From positions 402,364-466,363 of the forward strand of contig VCMS01000037.1 of the NCBI GenBank assembly GCA_022539475.1: 64,000 nucleotides of DNA. The letters are read 5' to 3'. The position numbers were made by a program, and so were the translations under genes. The first letter of the stretch is position 1; the number at the start of each line of letters is the position of its first letter. Below are positions 32,431 to 44,813 of the stretch, one piece after another. The notes beneath the pieces were generated by a model, which was not told where the DNA came from, searched no databases, and saw nothing but the letters and a program-made list of their open reading frames with translations. This DNA is from Gracilaria domingensis (lineage: Eukaryota; Rhodophyta; Florideophyceae; Gracilariales; Gracilariaceae).

Positions 32431-33850
32431 GAGACAGTTTCATTCATTTCCTACTACAGCATGATGATTCTGATAATACTGATGAATCTACAAATGAAGG
32501 AAGCCACAACTACCATGAGTCGATGCGAATCGTTTTGGGATCATATTGGCCGCAAAGGCTTGGACGGAGAGAGAGGTAATATCTTGGGCTCCGGTTCATC
32601 AGCCGAAGATGGTCGCTGGTAGAGCCTTTAAAATTGGTTTGCAGTTCGCTACTCAATTACAAAGGCTCGCGCAACTTGCAAGTGCTACATCTACGAGCAA
32701 TGCGCGAATAGTATGTGTGACTGTGCAGTGCACAGTGTGCATTCTAAAGTGCTTAGCCGCTGTCTGTTTCAGGGTCTGTTGACACTTAACCTCTCAGAAT
32801 AGTTCGCCTCGGACAACAGAGTTGCGTTCAAGTATCCCGATATGCCGCAGCTTAAGCTGAATATGTGCGATAAGCTTTACAGAAGGATGAAGAAAATTGC
32901 TCCCGAAAAATCCAAATCGTTGTTTAAATCGTGTCAGAATAATCTTCTCAACTTCGCGAACTACGTGAAATTTGTTTATGCCTCCAGGACGGAAGAAGAG
33001 TTTCTTGACTTCTTTCTCAATATGAAGGACTGTCGCAACATTTAAGACAGAGATTTTGTCCCTCCTGCTGATGGTTTCCGTGAGGATGAATTCCTCTTTG
33101 CTTTGAAGGAAGGAAAGGAGACCGGAAGATAACGTATAGGGAGATCATGCTGGTAGTACCAATGAAAGGGGAGATAGAGAAGAAAATGTAGCCAAAAGTC
33201 TGAGAAGAGAGGAGGAAGAGAAGAAGACCAGGGTTAGGTGCAGGTCTGTTGCGAAGCTAATGTAGAAAGAGAAGCAGAGTTGTCGGATATCAAAAGAAGT
33301 AGAACTCAAAGTATGTGGAGGAAGTAGAACAGTATCAGGACGGGGCTGATAATTTCGCGGTAGGGTTTGGCTCATTCTTTTTCGCGGATGAGAGATGGAG
33401 AAAGGTGGCGACCGTGTACTGTCCTGAGTTGCAAACTAGGATATAAGTCATGTTGACGTCATTACTTGAGGATGGTGAGATGCGCGCGGCTTACATTACG
33501 TGAAATTTGTACTAGGTAGTCGTAGTAATGATGACTATTCTAGATCATTTGCAGGAAAATTTTCAACGTAAATATGGCGGCACAGGTGGTCATCACATGA
33601 TGTGCTCCTCTGACGAAAAAGAATACGGCTGAGAATTTTATTTCGTAAACATGTACTAGCTATCGCGGTGTACGTCAATTGTTTTGCTTTGAACGCAGAA
33701 AAAGCTCTAGTTCATGAGAGCGCCGCATACAAAAAAATTGAAATTAATTAGTTGCATATAGCCCTATACGCAATTTTTGCAGATTTTTGACTAATTTCGT
33801 CCGATCATCGTGTTCTAGGGCACTCAACTAGCAAAACGAGAACACAGACG
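32431..33850. other. No confident gene; one short ORF
   Basis: A 67-codon ORF at 32842-33045 (MPQLKLNMCDKLYRRMKKIA onward, then NFANYVKFVYASRTEEEFLD) looks protein-like and could be a piece of a MULE- or hAT-type transposase, but it is too short to assign. The rest of the stretch shows nothing. Confidence 0.3.
33826..33847 (-). repeat. 22-bp sequence shared in inverted orientation with 26249-26270
   Basis: AACTAGCAAAACGAGAACAC plus AG, the exact reverse complement of 26249-26270. Both copies read inward identically, as terminal inverted repeats of a ~7.6-kb unit would, or as facing ends of two related elements on either side. Confidence 0.85.
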
Positions 33851-34611
33851 GTGTGGCTGGTGGCCTGTGGTTGTGCTTTTATGCTGAACGTGGTCTCGGA
33901 AGACATTCTAGCTGTTTACGTCACTCTAAGAATGTTTGAATGTCTCTTGGGAATGTCTACGAGGCTGGTAGAGATTGTTTTCTTTGTCGGATATTGTCCG
34001 CTTTACGCTGGGAGGCAGCACTGTTTTAGTTCTTTGTCGTGGGCTTTATCTTTGCGTAAATGTTACGAGAACATAGTCTATTGTACGCTAAAATCGACAG
34101 CAATTTGGTTGTAAGAACTTTTCGCTTCCCGGATTTAGCGACATGGGAGGTCATAAAGGCTTTGTAGCGCCTACAAGACGTAAAGATTCTTCCTTGGCTG
34201 ATAAATAAGAGACCTCAAAACCTGTAAATTATAGTTTTATTGCTGTTTCTTTGTCAAAAGAGCATCTCTTTGGATGTCAGGTACCTGTCCAGCATTGAAG
34301 TACAGCCACAGTAAGTGCTCTGCGTCCGCGAACAGCCCGACGTTGAACACCAGAATTGTTGAGCTGGGCTCGCAGAAGGGTACGCCTCGGGGCCAAGATT
34401 CGCATTCTTCGACGGTCGGCCACCGCGGCATCTTCCGAATCACTCTCCAGAGACGTTATCTGCCTTATGCGCGGGCTACGTCTTTGCCTGCGTCTGCGCA
34501 AAGCCTCAAGAACAAGTCATTTGTCAGCATAGCTCCACCTCCTGTATTGATTCTAGTTACCCCGCTTTCCTCAACATTCGCATCATTCAACAGGGACCGC
34601 GCATGTTTATC

Positions 34612-35935
34612 CTAAGACGCTTTTAGATTCTGCAAGGAAGGTGCTCCTTCTTCGGCGTCTTCAAAAAGCCACTGCCATGATTCCACCGATGCCTTTCGCT
34701 CCTCATGTACGTATGCTCCCGTTTTCGCGAATCTCGAGCGAATATTGGCCATCGTAACTGACTTCCTATACGCATGAGTAATACAATGCGCAATATCAAA
34801 AGCATCGAGAACAGTTTTCATTTGCGTGCAACGGTGAATGCCATCTTGTAGATGCGACTTGAATGATGAAAACACGCCGACATCTATGGCTTGCAATCGA
34901 TGCGAGGTGTGAGAAGGAAATCAGATGACGACAACATTGGCTTGACGGAGAGGAAAAATGGCCTTCAGCTGAACATGCGCACAGTACCGGTCCGGGATGA
35001 GCATCAATTTTTCTCCCGGCTTCCGGAAAATAGATACTTCCTGGATGAACGTAGCCCAGTCCGCAAAACTGTCCGTATCTACGCCTGCGGTATCTCACTG
35101 GTAAGGATGGAATCGAGGTAGAGCGTTGTGAAACGCCTGGAACTCTCCATCAACTCTCCTGTACTTTGCCGTTTTCCCTGGAAAGAGGATAAGCGGAGTG
35201 AGTGTGTCACCAGCCGCGGAGACATCCGGCATAACAGTAACGTGATCAAGATTCCCCTTTGTTCTCACCATTGTCTGCCCAAGTCTTGTCCCGCAGGTCC
35301 AAGTGCTTTACGTATGCTCCGGTGTACAATTTTGGTGAAACTGATAGCGGTTTGATCCACATTCCAGTGCGGTGCGGGTCCCGAATTTGAAACCTTTTCA
35401 TTGCTGCGTTAAGTCGCGCGAGGCGTTCCGAAACATTCTGTTTCGTGACAGTTTTCACTGTACGTTCGTCAATGACACGAAGGATTGGATTTGATCTGTA
35501 GTTCTGGGTGGCGCCGTAGAAAGTATCGCATCTATCTAGTGCCAGGACGTCCTTCTTTGAGGCAGCGATGTATTTGCTCCTGCCTATTGGGAGTCAAACA
35601 CGATACGTAATGTATGACGAAGTCCAACACCGTCACTGGGGTTAACGGAGTTTTCATCAGAACGTAAATCTCGAATGGCCTTGTCAATAAGATCTTCTTC
35701 ATGCTCGTGTAACACAGGGGGTCTACTGAGTTCAGTAAGTGTCATCTTGATATCTTCCGATCCTGTTGGTGGGGTTTGAGGCATGCTGTGTTCCCATTTA
35801 TGAAGATGTCGTCTGAAGGAAGATTCTGGTATGTCGAAGTGGTGCACAGCTTCGGTGTACGAGCAGTTGTTTTCATAGCAATAGTATATTGCTTCCTTGA
35901 GGTCTGATAAGGTGTATGTGTCCTGGTCTTCGTCC
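34612..35935 (-). pseudogene. Pogo/jerky-type transposase remnant (third copy)
   Basis: On the minus strand a helix-turn-helix (AVHHFDIPESSFRRHLHKW, about 35840) is followed by a region ending SVSPKLYTGAYVKHLDLRDK, then DHVTVMPDVSAAG (about 35230), FADWATFIQEVSIFRKPGEK with LMLIPDRYCAH (about 35010, position of the second Asp block), and FPSHTSHRLQAIDVGVFSSF (about 34900-34860; family consensus HTSHxLQPLDVxxF). It ends with CITHAYRKSVTMANIRSRFA. These pieces lie in several frames with stops, so it is non-functional. Its C-terminal layout resembles the 24.5-26.2 kb remnant more than the 8.1 kb element. Confidence 0.7.
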
Positions 35936-38076
35936 TAACTCAGAAGTTCGGCTACACTCTGGATTGCCATTTGTTGACGACTTTCTGTCGGAACGTTCGT
36001 AACAAACGCTGTCATATTGGTGCTGAGAAGGTTGGCATTTTGGCCACAGACGGTTTGGGACGCACGGTGGTCCGGATTAGCTTTTGTAAATTGCGTTTGC
36101 TTTGGTTCGTTGCAAAAGCGTTGCGCAATTTCTCTGCGGAGCTGTTTCGAATGTGTGGTTGATTGGAATGAAGGGAAAGGTGTGGTTCTCCTTATTGTAA
36201 TCGGACATATAGTGGTTAGGAATGAATGACTTTCTGTGGCATTCGTTTATGTTTGCAAGGAGCATAGTGTCGGTCTACGGATACGAAAAGAACTGTTTGT
36301 CTTTTGATGCTACGTATCATAGAAATCGAAGAGATGTGTGAAAATTTCTTAAGTTCGCCACGCGGAAACCACGGTTTCTGCCAAGAGCTAGATAAAATAT
36401 GAGAACCACATTAGAGCGCCCCCACCACATTTGGGCATGCTGCGTTATGTCAAGCAATATTTATAATTTCAATATATTGGGTGCATGAAGAAATTGCCAG
36501 TTAAACGTTTCCGCCAATTTGTGGCCAACGAGAGAACTTCCAATCTGCTCCGCTGACGAACAAATCGTGCGAACTAGAGATACCCCTAGGGGGGTATCTC
36601 CAACCCACCAAACCAACCGCCACCTTCAAAGACTCACACAATCTACACAAAATGCAAGGCATGATACCCGAAGCGGCTGTTCCTGCCATTTTCGCCGCGT
36701 TCACCACTGTTCTGTGTTTGCTTCTTCCCTTAAAAAAGCCTTGAAGGCTTAGTCTTCAAAGGAGAAACTCAGCCATAGAGCCGCAAAAAGGAAACGAATT
36801 ATACTACGTCCACCCCTTGTACCGAACCAATCCATAGCATGAAAACAGATCTTTCAAAAAAAACTGGCGAACATTTCATGGCGACAACAAACGTTACAGA
36901 AACAATAATTCTAAAGTTCCTGCTTTTGCCCTTTGACGAGCAACGATGAAAGACCAATTTCAGAAGTCCGTTCCGAACAAGAAGAACCAAAAAAAGGCAC
37001 AAATCATTTTTGACACCACCAGATTTTCTCGCTCCTCTTGTATTACATGAAGAGGTTTTGTACAATATGCCAAATTTAAACCTTTTTGGAATGCCGCCCT
37101 CATTGGGCGCTTTGTTGCAGTATTCTTTGGATGTACTACATCATTCAATGCATGAACCGAATGCCTACAAGTCCCGCATTTCTTGGCCGATCTGAGACGA
37201 AATGAAAGCATCTGTTACACTTCTTGTTAGTAGTCGGCGCTTTGGTAATTTTCTTACACTTTGATTGGGAATAACTGATGGTGACCAATTTAACTGCAAG
37301 AACTATGGTACTTACGAGGGTCAAAACGCGTTTTAGGGAGGCTAAACTCTGCAAGAGAAAGTGATTAATTTTGTCCATTTTCATCCTCTATGGAGAGATT
37401 ATGCCTGCAAGTATAAACTTTGAAAGAAGCAGGAATGACCGGAGACTAGCGTGTACCTCTCACTTGTACTATCCGAAGCCCTTCGATGAAAGAACACCAC
37501 CCGGGATGGCTAATTTTGGAGAATTTGCTTTTGTTAACAAGAAAAATACGACGAATTAGGAAATACTTCCCTCGAGAACGTCTAATGAAAACAGCAGTAT
37601 TCCTAAATCCCAGGATCTGGCTCCCAATACATAGTTTGTCCAGAAATAATCCCCAGCGAAGGATAAAGCGCAGAATGGGGTATCAGGGCAATCAAATTAT
37701 CATTTCAGCGACTAGAAACTGTACTTTTCGGAGACTCATACTGTCGACGTATACCCATAGAAGTTTCAGTTCGTTTACTGAACGGATGTACGCGGATGAT
37801 GGGACGCAATCGACGGACTTCAATCTATAATCGTCAGTCACATCAGTGAGCGCGTGTTCCTTCCCGAGAAGTGCCGTATGCCAATGCGAGCTGGCAACAA
37901 TTTTGGCGGACTTTACTCCTCGTGCGAGTGAAACCCGTTTGATATGAACAGATGTACGCCGTTTGACGTTACCCAAGATGTGCGGTAGTGGGCGTGTTCG
38001 TCAGCTTTCTGGCAAGCTCCAGAAGAGCGGTGTTCATTCCGGACACCATTTCCTTCGTTTTACGAATATCCTTCTT
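35936..38076. other. No confident gene
   Basis: Short ORFs only. A 10-bp stem hairpin GAGATACCCC/GGGGTATCTC lies at 36577-36600. I see nothing else. Confidence 0.4.
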
Positions 38077-38615
38077 CATCTATTATTCTCCATTAATATA
38101 TCCTCTGTTTTCTGTTTTTTGCTGCACAAACCTCCTAGACCCAGCTTACTCTCGTTTCCTCGTGTATCCAACTTTCTTTTTTCTTCAACCATGACACTAG
38201 ACCCTGCATTGTCCTCACTACCTTCCTCCACCTGCTCCTTTTCACGTTCTTCTACACTATCGTCTAAGTTTCCGTCCTCTTTTTCATCATCATCTTACTC
38301 CATGGCCCCCATTTTCGATTGAATATCGCGATCAATGTGCCTCAAACGACGAAAATCAGGATGATAGGATGGGTCTCCGGTGTTTTCCTTAGTCAAGCCA
38401 AGCTTGTCGTATATGCTTTTCAAGGACTCACAGTCTCGAGCTGGACGATCATTAGCCTTGCTCGACTGACAGTACTTGTCGGCTACCTCAGCACACATGT
38501 TTGCTCCGAGTGGTTCCAATTCTTCGACAATACGTAATAGCGCAGTGACATCTTCTTTGTCATAATTGGGAAAACTACTGCGACCTATAGCCCCTTTACC
38601 ACTTTTCTTCGGCAA
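38077..38615 (-). pseudogene. DUF6818-like protein, one in-frame stop
   Basis: The ORF from ATG 38615 encodes a lysine-rich start (MPKKSGKGAIGRSSF) and then NYDKEDVTALLRIVEELEPL, GANMCAEVADKYC, RDCESLKSIYDKL and TGDPSYHPDFRRLRHI. This is the pattern of DUF6818, a small domain known from oomycete and fungal proteins of unknown, possibly DNA-binding, function. The family usually has Trp where GANMC has Cys. TAA at 38295-38297 is followed in frame by about 70 codons of acidic and then basic sequence (DDDEKEDGNLDD, later CSKKQKTED, a possible nuclear signal) to TGA 38077-38079, so the original protein was about 180 residues. The stop removes only the charged tail and might be tolerated. Confidence 0.6.
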
Positions 38616-40718
38616 AATCTTAGTTTTGCTTGGTGTAGTGGTAGACGCTACATTTGCTACAGAAGAGGTCTTGCCAAAAAGACTGGAGATATAGAGTTAT
38701 TGCCTGTAGGCGGTGACGGGCCAGTTCTTGGCGCAGAAGCAGAAGGTGTCTCCATTCTATTGGAATTCGTGCTCGGAGTCGACGTCATGTGTGTGTATCG
38801 CTCTGGGTGTGTCCGGAATCCCAATTGACACATAAAAGAGAATCTCTCAAAGGCTATCTGGGGATTTCTCTCTGTCCCGGTTGCCCCTTTTTGCACCATT
38901 TCTGTCGGTCTTGTTGTCAGGGCAATTTCTGAAGCCGGCAAAATATCTAGTGTTGTGATTGTTTGGCAATTTCTGGATGCACCCATTGCAATACATAAGA
39001 CGTATTTCATATTGAAGAGTAAGACCGATGCAGACGGGTGCATTGAAAGCGTGCGACACACGTATGCCGCAGAGCTTCGGCGTAGTTTTCCAACCACCAA
39101 ACAAAAAGAAAGAACAGAAATTAGTCCCTCTCTGTCCGGTCTCCCTTTGGACTCCTCGTTGGGCCGGACCGGGGTTTTTGTACTGTACTATGAAATTCTT
39201 CTCTCTCTCTCTCTCACTGCGAGCTTGCGCTTGCTCTACCGTGCGAGCTGCGCAAGCTCAATTTAGAACGCCTCTCAGATCACCACTCTCTCTTATGCTG
39301 CTGGTGCGGGACGCATGTCAAAACTTCGCATGTATCACACAGCCCTCGCTTGCCTGAAACTTTGCAGAGAACAAAGATCAGTCAAGCACAGCACGTAGGA
39401 AACTGCAGCAAGTCCAACAGTGAAAAGAGAGATACAATCCAACAAAAGAGCCCTTGTAGTCGTCCAGAGCTACGATATTGTAGTTAATATCGAGCATCCT
39501 CAACGGGGAATTAACGTAGGACTCTGGACGCTTCTGTAATTCCGAATCCGTCTTCAATTGGCTCCGTCGTGTAACGTGGTAGTGTTCCGTCCATCAAAGT
39601 TTCTCTTACAAACAGAAAGACGTGAGCAACTGTCACACGTTTCTATCGACATAGTCTTTGGCGGAGGGAATGAAACGTTGCGAAACAGACAACTAAAACC
39701 AGATTCACGGCACATGTCAGCACACCAACAGCACTGCGCCGACGGCTCTAGTTCCGGAATATATTTTTGTTGACCCGCCAGGCGTCCGATTCTCGCCTTC
39801 GTTGTCCTAATTGCTCACCACCAGACCTGTCGCTTCGATTCCAGCAGCGTGGAGCAAACTTAGGTTTAGCTTTGGCCTGGAATTTCCACATGCTTGCGAG
39901 AGCGTCCTTGGGGAGAGTTTATAACGGTTTTTTCGCTAGCGCCCGGTGTGAGCTTGATCACGAAATAGCGGAGCGCTACGGAATCTATGAGGAAGAAACT
40001 TGAGAACTCTTGCCAAATGATAAAATCCAATACATCGAAAAGACTGTATCATGCCTGGGCAATTAGGTGTCAGGATCTTACGCACCCCGGTTTACTATGC
40101 AATAAATTATCACGAACTCCACTGTGGTTGGAGCCGGGTCCGACAAAAGAGTATTGGTGGACCTGTGCTCAATACTGCGTTAATCCAACACACGATTTGG
40201 CACGGTCCACTACATTGCGAAGTCCGAACGAGAGGCGGCAAAAAATCATTAGAACCTCGGCGTACAACACATGTTATAAACGTGCTGTATAGATTCTGAG
40301 TGGCAAATGCCCAGCGGGCAGTTCGCGTTTCAAGTCCAGGACACCGACCACGTTTCGAATGTACTGTGGTATAATCGATGGCTGTCGGTGGGGAGCGAGG
40401 GAATGGGCTCGACACGGCGAAGTTTGAAGCACGTGACACCTAATAGGTCAACAGCACCCACCGATGCCTATAGTGCACTGTGACCAAGTGGCAAATACTC
40501 CTTCTCTGGTGTGCGGCAGGCATATACAACCCCGGGGTCAACAAAACTAATAAAGGACGACTATAATTCCCAACTGGTGGCTGTGGAACCGAAATGGTAT
40601 CACTTAAGCCTAGTTAATGCTTTAATTTACCATTTGGTGTGCGTGGATGGCATCTCGGAGGTCTAGCGTCCCAGAGCGTCCTTCTGGCTGTCAAGGGCCT
40701 ATTGAATCATGAGCCATC

Positions 40719-40745
40719 GGGAGGTGCGCTTGTGGGGCACCTCCC
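40719..40745. repeat. Hairpin, 9-bp perfect stem
   Basis: GGGAGGTGC and GCACCTCCC separated by nine bases. Confidence 0.8.
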
Positions 40746-40890
40746 CGGCCACATATCTATACTACTTAGTTAATATTACTTCTAAATTAACGAAAACACA
40801 CTACTTAGTCCCTGCCATGCATACTAAGGCCAATCTCACGTGGTACAGTCCACCCAAGTGGCCTGAGGCCCGTGAGGTCCCTATCTGGTG

Positions 40891-40919
40891 CTCTACTTCA
40901 CCTCACCAGTGAAGTAGAG
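40891..40919. repeat. Hairpin, 11-bp perfect stem
   Basis: CTCTACTTCAC and GTGAAGTAGAG separated by seven bases, followed by TCCCTTTTGATCC. Confidence 0.85.
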
Positions 40920-41447
40920 TCCCTTTTGATCCGGCGAGCTATACTGCATGTACGCAAAAATATAGGCTGGTTAACGAAGTTATGATGGTTTCAAGTACAT
41001 CCCACTTCTGCCTGCAAGTTTCGCTCATTAATGCAGACGAACAACTAGTGGGATGGAGGTGAACCAAATGCACTTTATTAGCGTCGGAAGTGCCAGGGGT
41101 CATGAACATTTCGGAGTTAACAAGGTGGCTGCAGAACCCCGCACCAAGTGTGAAGCTGAACCGCGTTAAACATTTGCTCAGATTGTAAGCAAATTGAAGT
41201 GAGTACTCGACCAGGAAAAGGTCTTACCTGCTTCGGTTGCAAAAGACTAACCTTGACCATGTGATTTGTGCTGATGCTAGCAAGAGACACATCGATGACG
41301 CTGTTGAATCTTATCCCTCGGAAGCTTCTTATTCCGCCTTATGCATTTGTATTGGAGATACTAAAAAGTTCACAAGAGTCATAGAGCTGCGAGAGCCCGT
41401 TTGCTAAGTAGGTTCCGCGAAGGGTTACCAATAGCGGACGAGATATA

Positions 41448-41723
41448 TCAGGTCTTGTGGGATAGCCTTTTTGCGTCATAAAACATAGTGTATTTCAGTG
41501 ATCCTAAGCACATCACTTCATTCAGCTTGCGGAAAATTACGACGTTTCGCTCTGTCAAAACTTCCGCTAGGTTTTGCGAACTTCGCATCCATTGAAGAAC
41601 CGAGATATCACCGGTCTCAAATGAATGTCTAAGTCTGACACGCGGCGGTCGAAGGCGATAATTTCTTCCTTCATGGGCCGTTGTAATTGTAGAATACAAG
41701 CCGTCTGAATCGAACGTCAACAC
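41448..41723 (-). pseudogene. RNase H region
   Basis: TFDSDGLYSTITTAHEGRNY, LRHSFETGDISVLQWMRSSQ and NLAEVLTERN match copia RNase H (D-S near the start, the LxxxFxxxxIxxxxW segment and the closing NLADxLTK). The consensus Asp in NLAD reads Glu. This is the 3'-most recognisable coding block of the retrotransposon. Confidence 0.65.
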
Positions 41724-41886
41724 AAATGAGAGGTCGTCCTATGTCTGGTATATCCGAGTTATAGCGGATGAAATTGAGGATCCTTTATCAACGAAATGAG
41801 CAGCAGCAAATATCTCTGCACCGATGGAGCTGAAAGAAATCCTGGACTGCCTATTGCTGGTCCACTCGAGGACATGCAAGATGGCG

Positions 41887-42830
41887 TCACCACCACCCCC
41901 TCCCTCCCCCTCCTAGGCATGAGGAGCCCAGAGAGGTATCCAGTCTCGCAATATGAACCTTTTCCTTGACCGGCATCACAAAAAGCCAGCTACCGCGCAG
42001 CGATCGGAAGCGTAGGTGGGCAGAGATACACCAGTTGGGACTGAATTGACTGCGATTCTCATAATATCTGCTTAGCAAGGATCATATCTGATATCATGAC
42101 CCTTGATGTGCGTTGTTGCAAGTAACTGGCAGCGAAGGAGGCTTGGGGTACAATACCATGGCCCCAGAAATTGAACAACCCTGGTAGCCCAAGGAATCGA
42201 CTCCGTTCCACGCCTGTGCATGGCGAGTCCTATGACTGCGGCGATATCGAGGAATGCAGAGCTCTTGAATTTTAGTCACGAATTCATTCATGTTCACTGC
42301 AGTAGAACCGTCCTCCTTGCGGGCAATGCGTATTCTATTGAACATAAGGTCGTCAGGGGTGTCAAACTTGCCAAGTTTGTACCGCTTGGTATGGAAGTGC
42401 TGCAAGGTTGGCAACGAGCTAACTAGAAGCATGTCGTCAAGCACTTTGGCATTCTCCATTTTGACTGAGCCATCATCGTTACGCAGGACGAAAAACTGAG
42501 GCAGGCCAGGGACGGGTTAAAGCTCTTGATCTGAGAGCCACTTCTCCACTGCCATTTGCCAAAGCCGTTCAGATTCCACCACATCCTAGGTATGCACAAG
42601 CAGCTTCCAGACATGTCGTGGCTTCGTCCAGCATTTTGGCGGGATCTTGAATATATCTCGGATAGGGTTGTTGCCCTACAAATATGTCCCTCTTATGTCA
42701 ATGGTGGCCAATGGAAGCCCAAGGGTAGCTGCGAAGAATAAGACTGTTCGGATTACAGGAAATTTGGCGGCAGACGAGTCCTTGTGAATCACGTCTCTCT
42801 CCTTATCGCGATTGCTGTAAGGCACTAGTT
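41887..42830 (-). pseudogene. Reverse transcriptase region
   Basis: Downstream on the minus strand, FAATLGLPLATIDIRGTYL (about 42760-42720) matches the first RT aspartate block (consensus ADIKGAYLQ), followed by FKIPPKCWTKPRHVWKLL and later KMENAKVLDDMLLVSSL (about 42460-42410), the YxDD catalytic block with VLDD in place of YxDD. WLFVMPVKEKVHIARLDTSL lies near 41960. Several stops and frame changes interrupt it. Confidence 0.65.
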
Positions 42831-43239
42831 GTCACTTTAAACGAAATACAACACCCTCACTGTCACCTTTCACGTGGAAAAAGTGGTGTGAAGTCATGAT
42901 GTTTGAAAGCTTTGGAGGAGCAGCTCTGTTAATCTCCAGGTAGCTGCCTTCGCATACAGCCCTTTCCTTAGCCATGGATTTATCAACAACCTACCTTACA
43001 ATAAGCTCAGTACAAGACTCCGATACCTGCTCCTCCCTCCAATATCTACGGGATTCTTCAGAGGTATCCTGTTTCGCCAAGTGGAGCTGTATTGTGGGCA
43101 AAACATTAACCACCGATGAGGCTCTTATATCCTTTTCAGGACGAGAACGCTCGTTTGGGGTTCTAATCTTCCATTCAGGAATTTCAATGACTCGTGGCTT
43201 CTTCCCTACCAGCAGCGAGCGTACATTCGGATGGTGTGA

Positions 43240-44160
43240 CTAGAGGGTGGGTTCATCGTTGAGAAGGAACTCTAGCAAAGTCTGGCACGATGGGTCAGAG
43301 GTATGTTTTGCTGCCTTATGCCGTTCCTCACCAGTAGGGGTGTCCGAAGTATCATTTTCTGATTCAACAATCAACTGCGATAATGGCAAAGTGTACCCCA
43401 TTGAGTCCAATTCAACCAACAACGCCGACATCTGAACGAGGCGAGCCCTTCTTATTCCGCTCTGATCCTAGGACCATGATGGTTCTCATTGGAGGAGAGT
43501 AGGAGCAAGGGTTCTTGTGCTTCTCGAACTAAGCCGACATGCCAATTAGCGAACTTTGGTCCCCGTTTGAAACAATAGAGCTCTTTGTGTCTTAGAAACT
43601 GAGTTTGCGTGAGAACATGAGGATTCCGAGTCTTGTCAAGGGTCTGGATTGCTCTTCTGATGGCCACTTGTTCTTGGTAGGCCGCAAACAGTTCCGAGGT
43701 CACTTTAGAATGTGGGAGGCCCATGACACTTGGTGTATATGCCCGAACAAGCTCCAAGCTGTCCTGTTTGCGACCGTCGTGTATGAATTTCGTGAAGAAG
43801 GTCGCATGGGAGAGAATCTCCATGTACGGGACTGAGTCTTGCCTACAGCCAAGAAGTAATTGTTGGCATCGCGTCTGGTGGCGATCAGCGGAATCACTTC
43901 GTTCTTGGGCTCCCCCACACCCATTTTGTTGTGGTACTGCGCAAGCCGGGGCTCAAAAGAGATAGAGTGGGCACTAAAGAAGTCAGTAAATGTCCCCTTT
44001 TCAAACTCAGGGTCACGGGAAACTCATTCGGGAGGCCCCTATAAGAATTGTTTTCATTTTCATGAGCGCATTTTGAGCCCAACTGTTTCTGTCTCAATAC
44101 TCCAGGCGTACTCGCTGTGTATGCCGTCTCCGTTCCATTTCGACTCCGTTGCAATCGCAA
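43240..44160 (-). pseudogene. Integrase C-terminal to RT linker region
   Basis: The ORF 43823-43452 (RRAIQTLDKTRNPHVLTQTQ; later FKRGPKFANWHVGLVREAQ) fits the integrase C-terminal region that ends with a basic SH3-like segment (V.V......W..G.V). Further stops and frame changes follow towards 43240. Without a search this remains positional. Confidence 0.4.
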
Positions 44161-44185
44161 AACAATTTTTTTAATTGTTTATTTC

Positions 44186-44813
44186 ATTATTCGGAGTGCA
44201 CTTGGAGTGCAACCTGGCAGCGTGAGATGCAACATACCAGGCGGGAAAACTAGATTGCGTCAGTCATTCAGATTTCATTCAGGCTTCAAGAACAATTTTT
44301 TTAGGTTCTCTGTTAATTGATTAAAACGGCATTTTACTGCATTTCTATTTAGAGATGGCAAGCCAAAATATTTGACGAAAATTTGCCATAGAAAAGATAT
44401 TGCAATACTACGAAAATATCGCTATTTGTAGAAACGTGATTGAAAGGCTAATGAAAGAAAATTCCGCCAGGGCATGCATGAAATATGAGCGCAGAGGGAG
44501 TACAAAGTGTATCTCCTGCACCGAAAGCCAGGCGGAACTTTTTCTCATTAGCTTTTCAATTATGTTTCTATAAGTAGTGCTATTTTCGTAGTATTCCAAT
44601 GTCTTTCCATTGCCAATTTTTCATCAAAATTTTTGGCTCGCTATCTCTCAATAGAAATGTAATAGAATGTTGTTTTAATCAAACAAGAGACAACCTAAAG
44701 AATTCTTCTTGAAGCGTGATTGAAATCTTAATGGAAGACACACTCTACTTCTCCGTCTGGGATAATGGTCCCCATCGGCCTGGCGTCTGTTCTCCCTTTG
44801 CACACCTCGAAAT
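44186..44813. mobile_element. Foldback (long inverted repeat) element nested in the retrotransposon
   Basis: Arms of about 290-300 bp pair around an axis near 44499. Matching blocks include TACTACGAAAAT (44406) with ATTTTCGTAGTA (44581-44592), the 3' flank GGCGGAACTTTTTCTCATTA against AATGAAAGAAAATTCCGCC, TTGATTAAAAC with GTTTTAATCAA, GGCTTCAAGAA with TTCTTGAAGCG, and outer ATTCGGAGTGCAC with GCACACCTCGAAT-like sequence. Similarity is high near the axis and falls towards the ends. There is no coding capacity. It separates integrase from the downstream part of pol, so it inserted after the retrotransposon. The target duplication could not be read confidently. Confidence 0.85.

Larger units (their letters stand above)
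38616..41440. other. No confident gene
   Basis: ORFs up to 147 codons (38657-39100 minus) overlap others on the opposite strand and show no domain. A (CT)n run lies near 39200. Two compact hairpins at 40719-40745 and 40891-40919 are listed separately. The 40.0-41.4 kb part lies beyond the 3' end of the retrotransposon and could contain its 3' LTR, but I found no matching copy upstream. Confidence 0.4.

Noticed and set aside
33851-34114. Hydrophobic 87-codon ORF resembling a membrane protein
   Set aside because: Short, no homology recognised, and hydrophobicity follows from T-rich composition.
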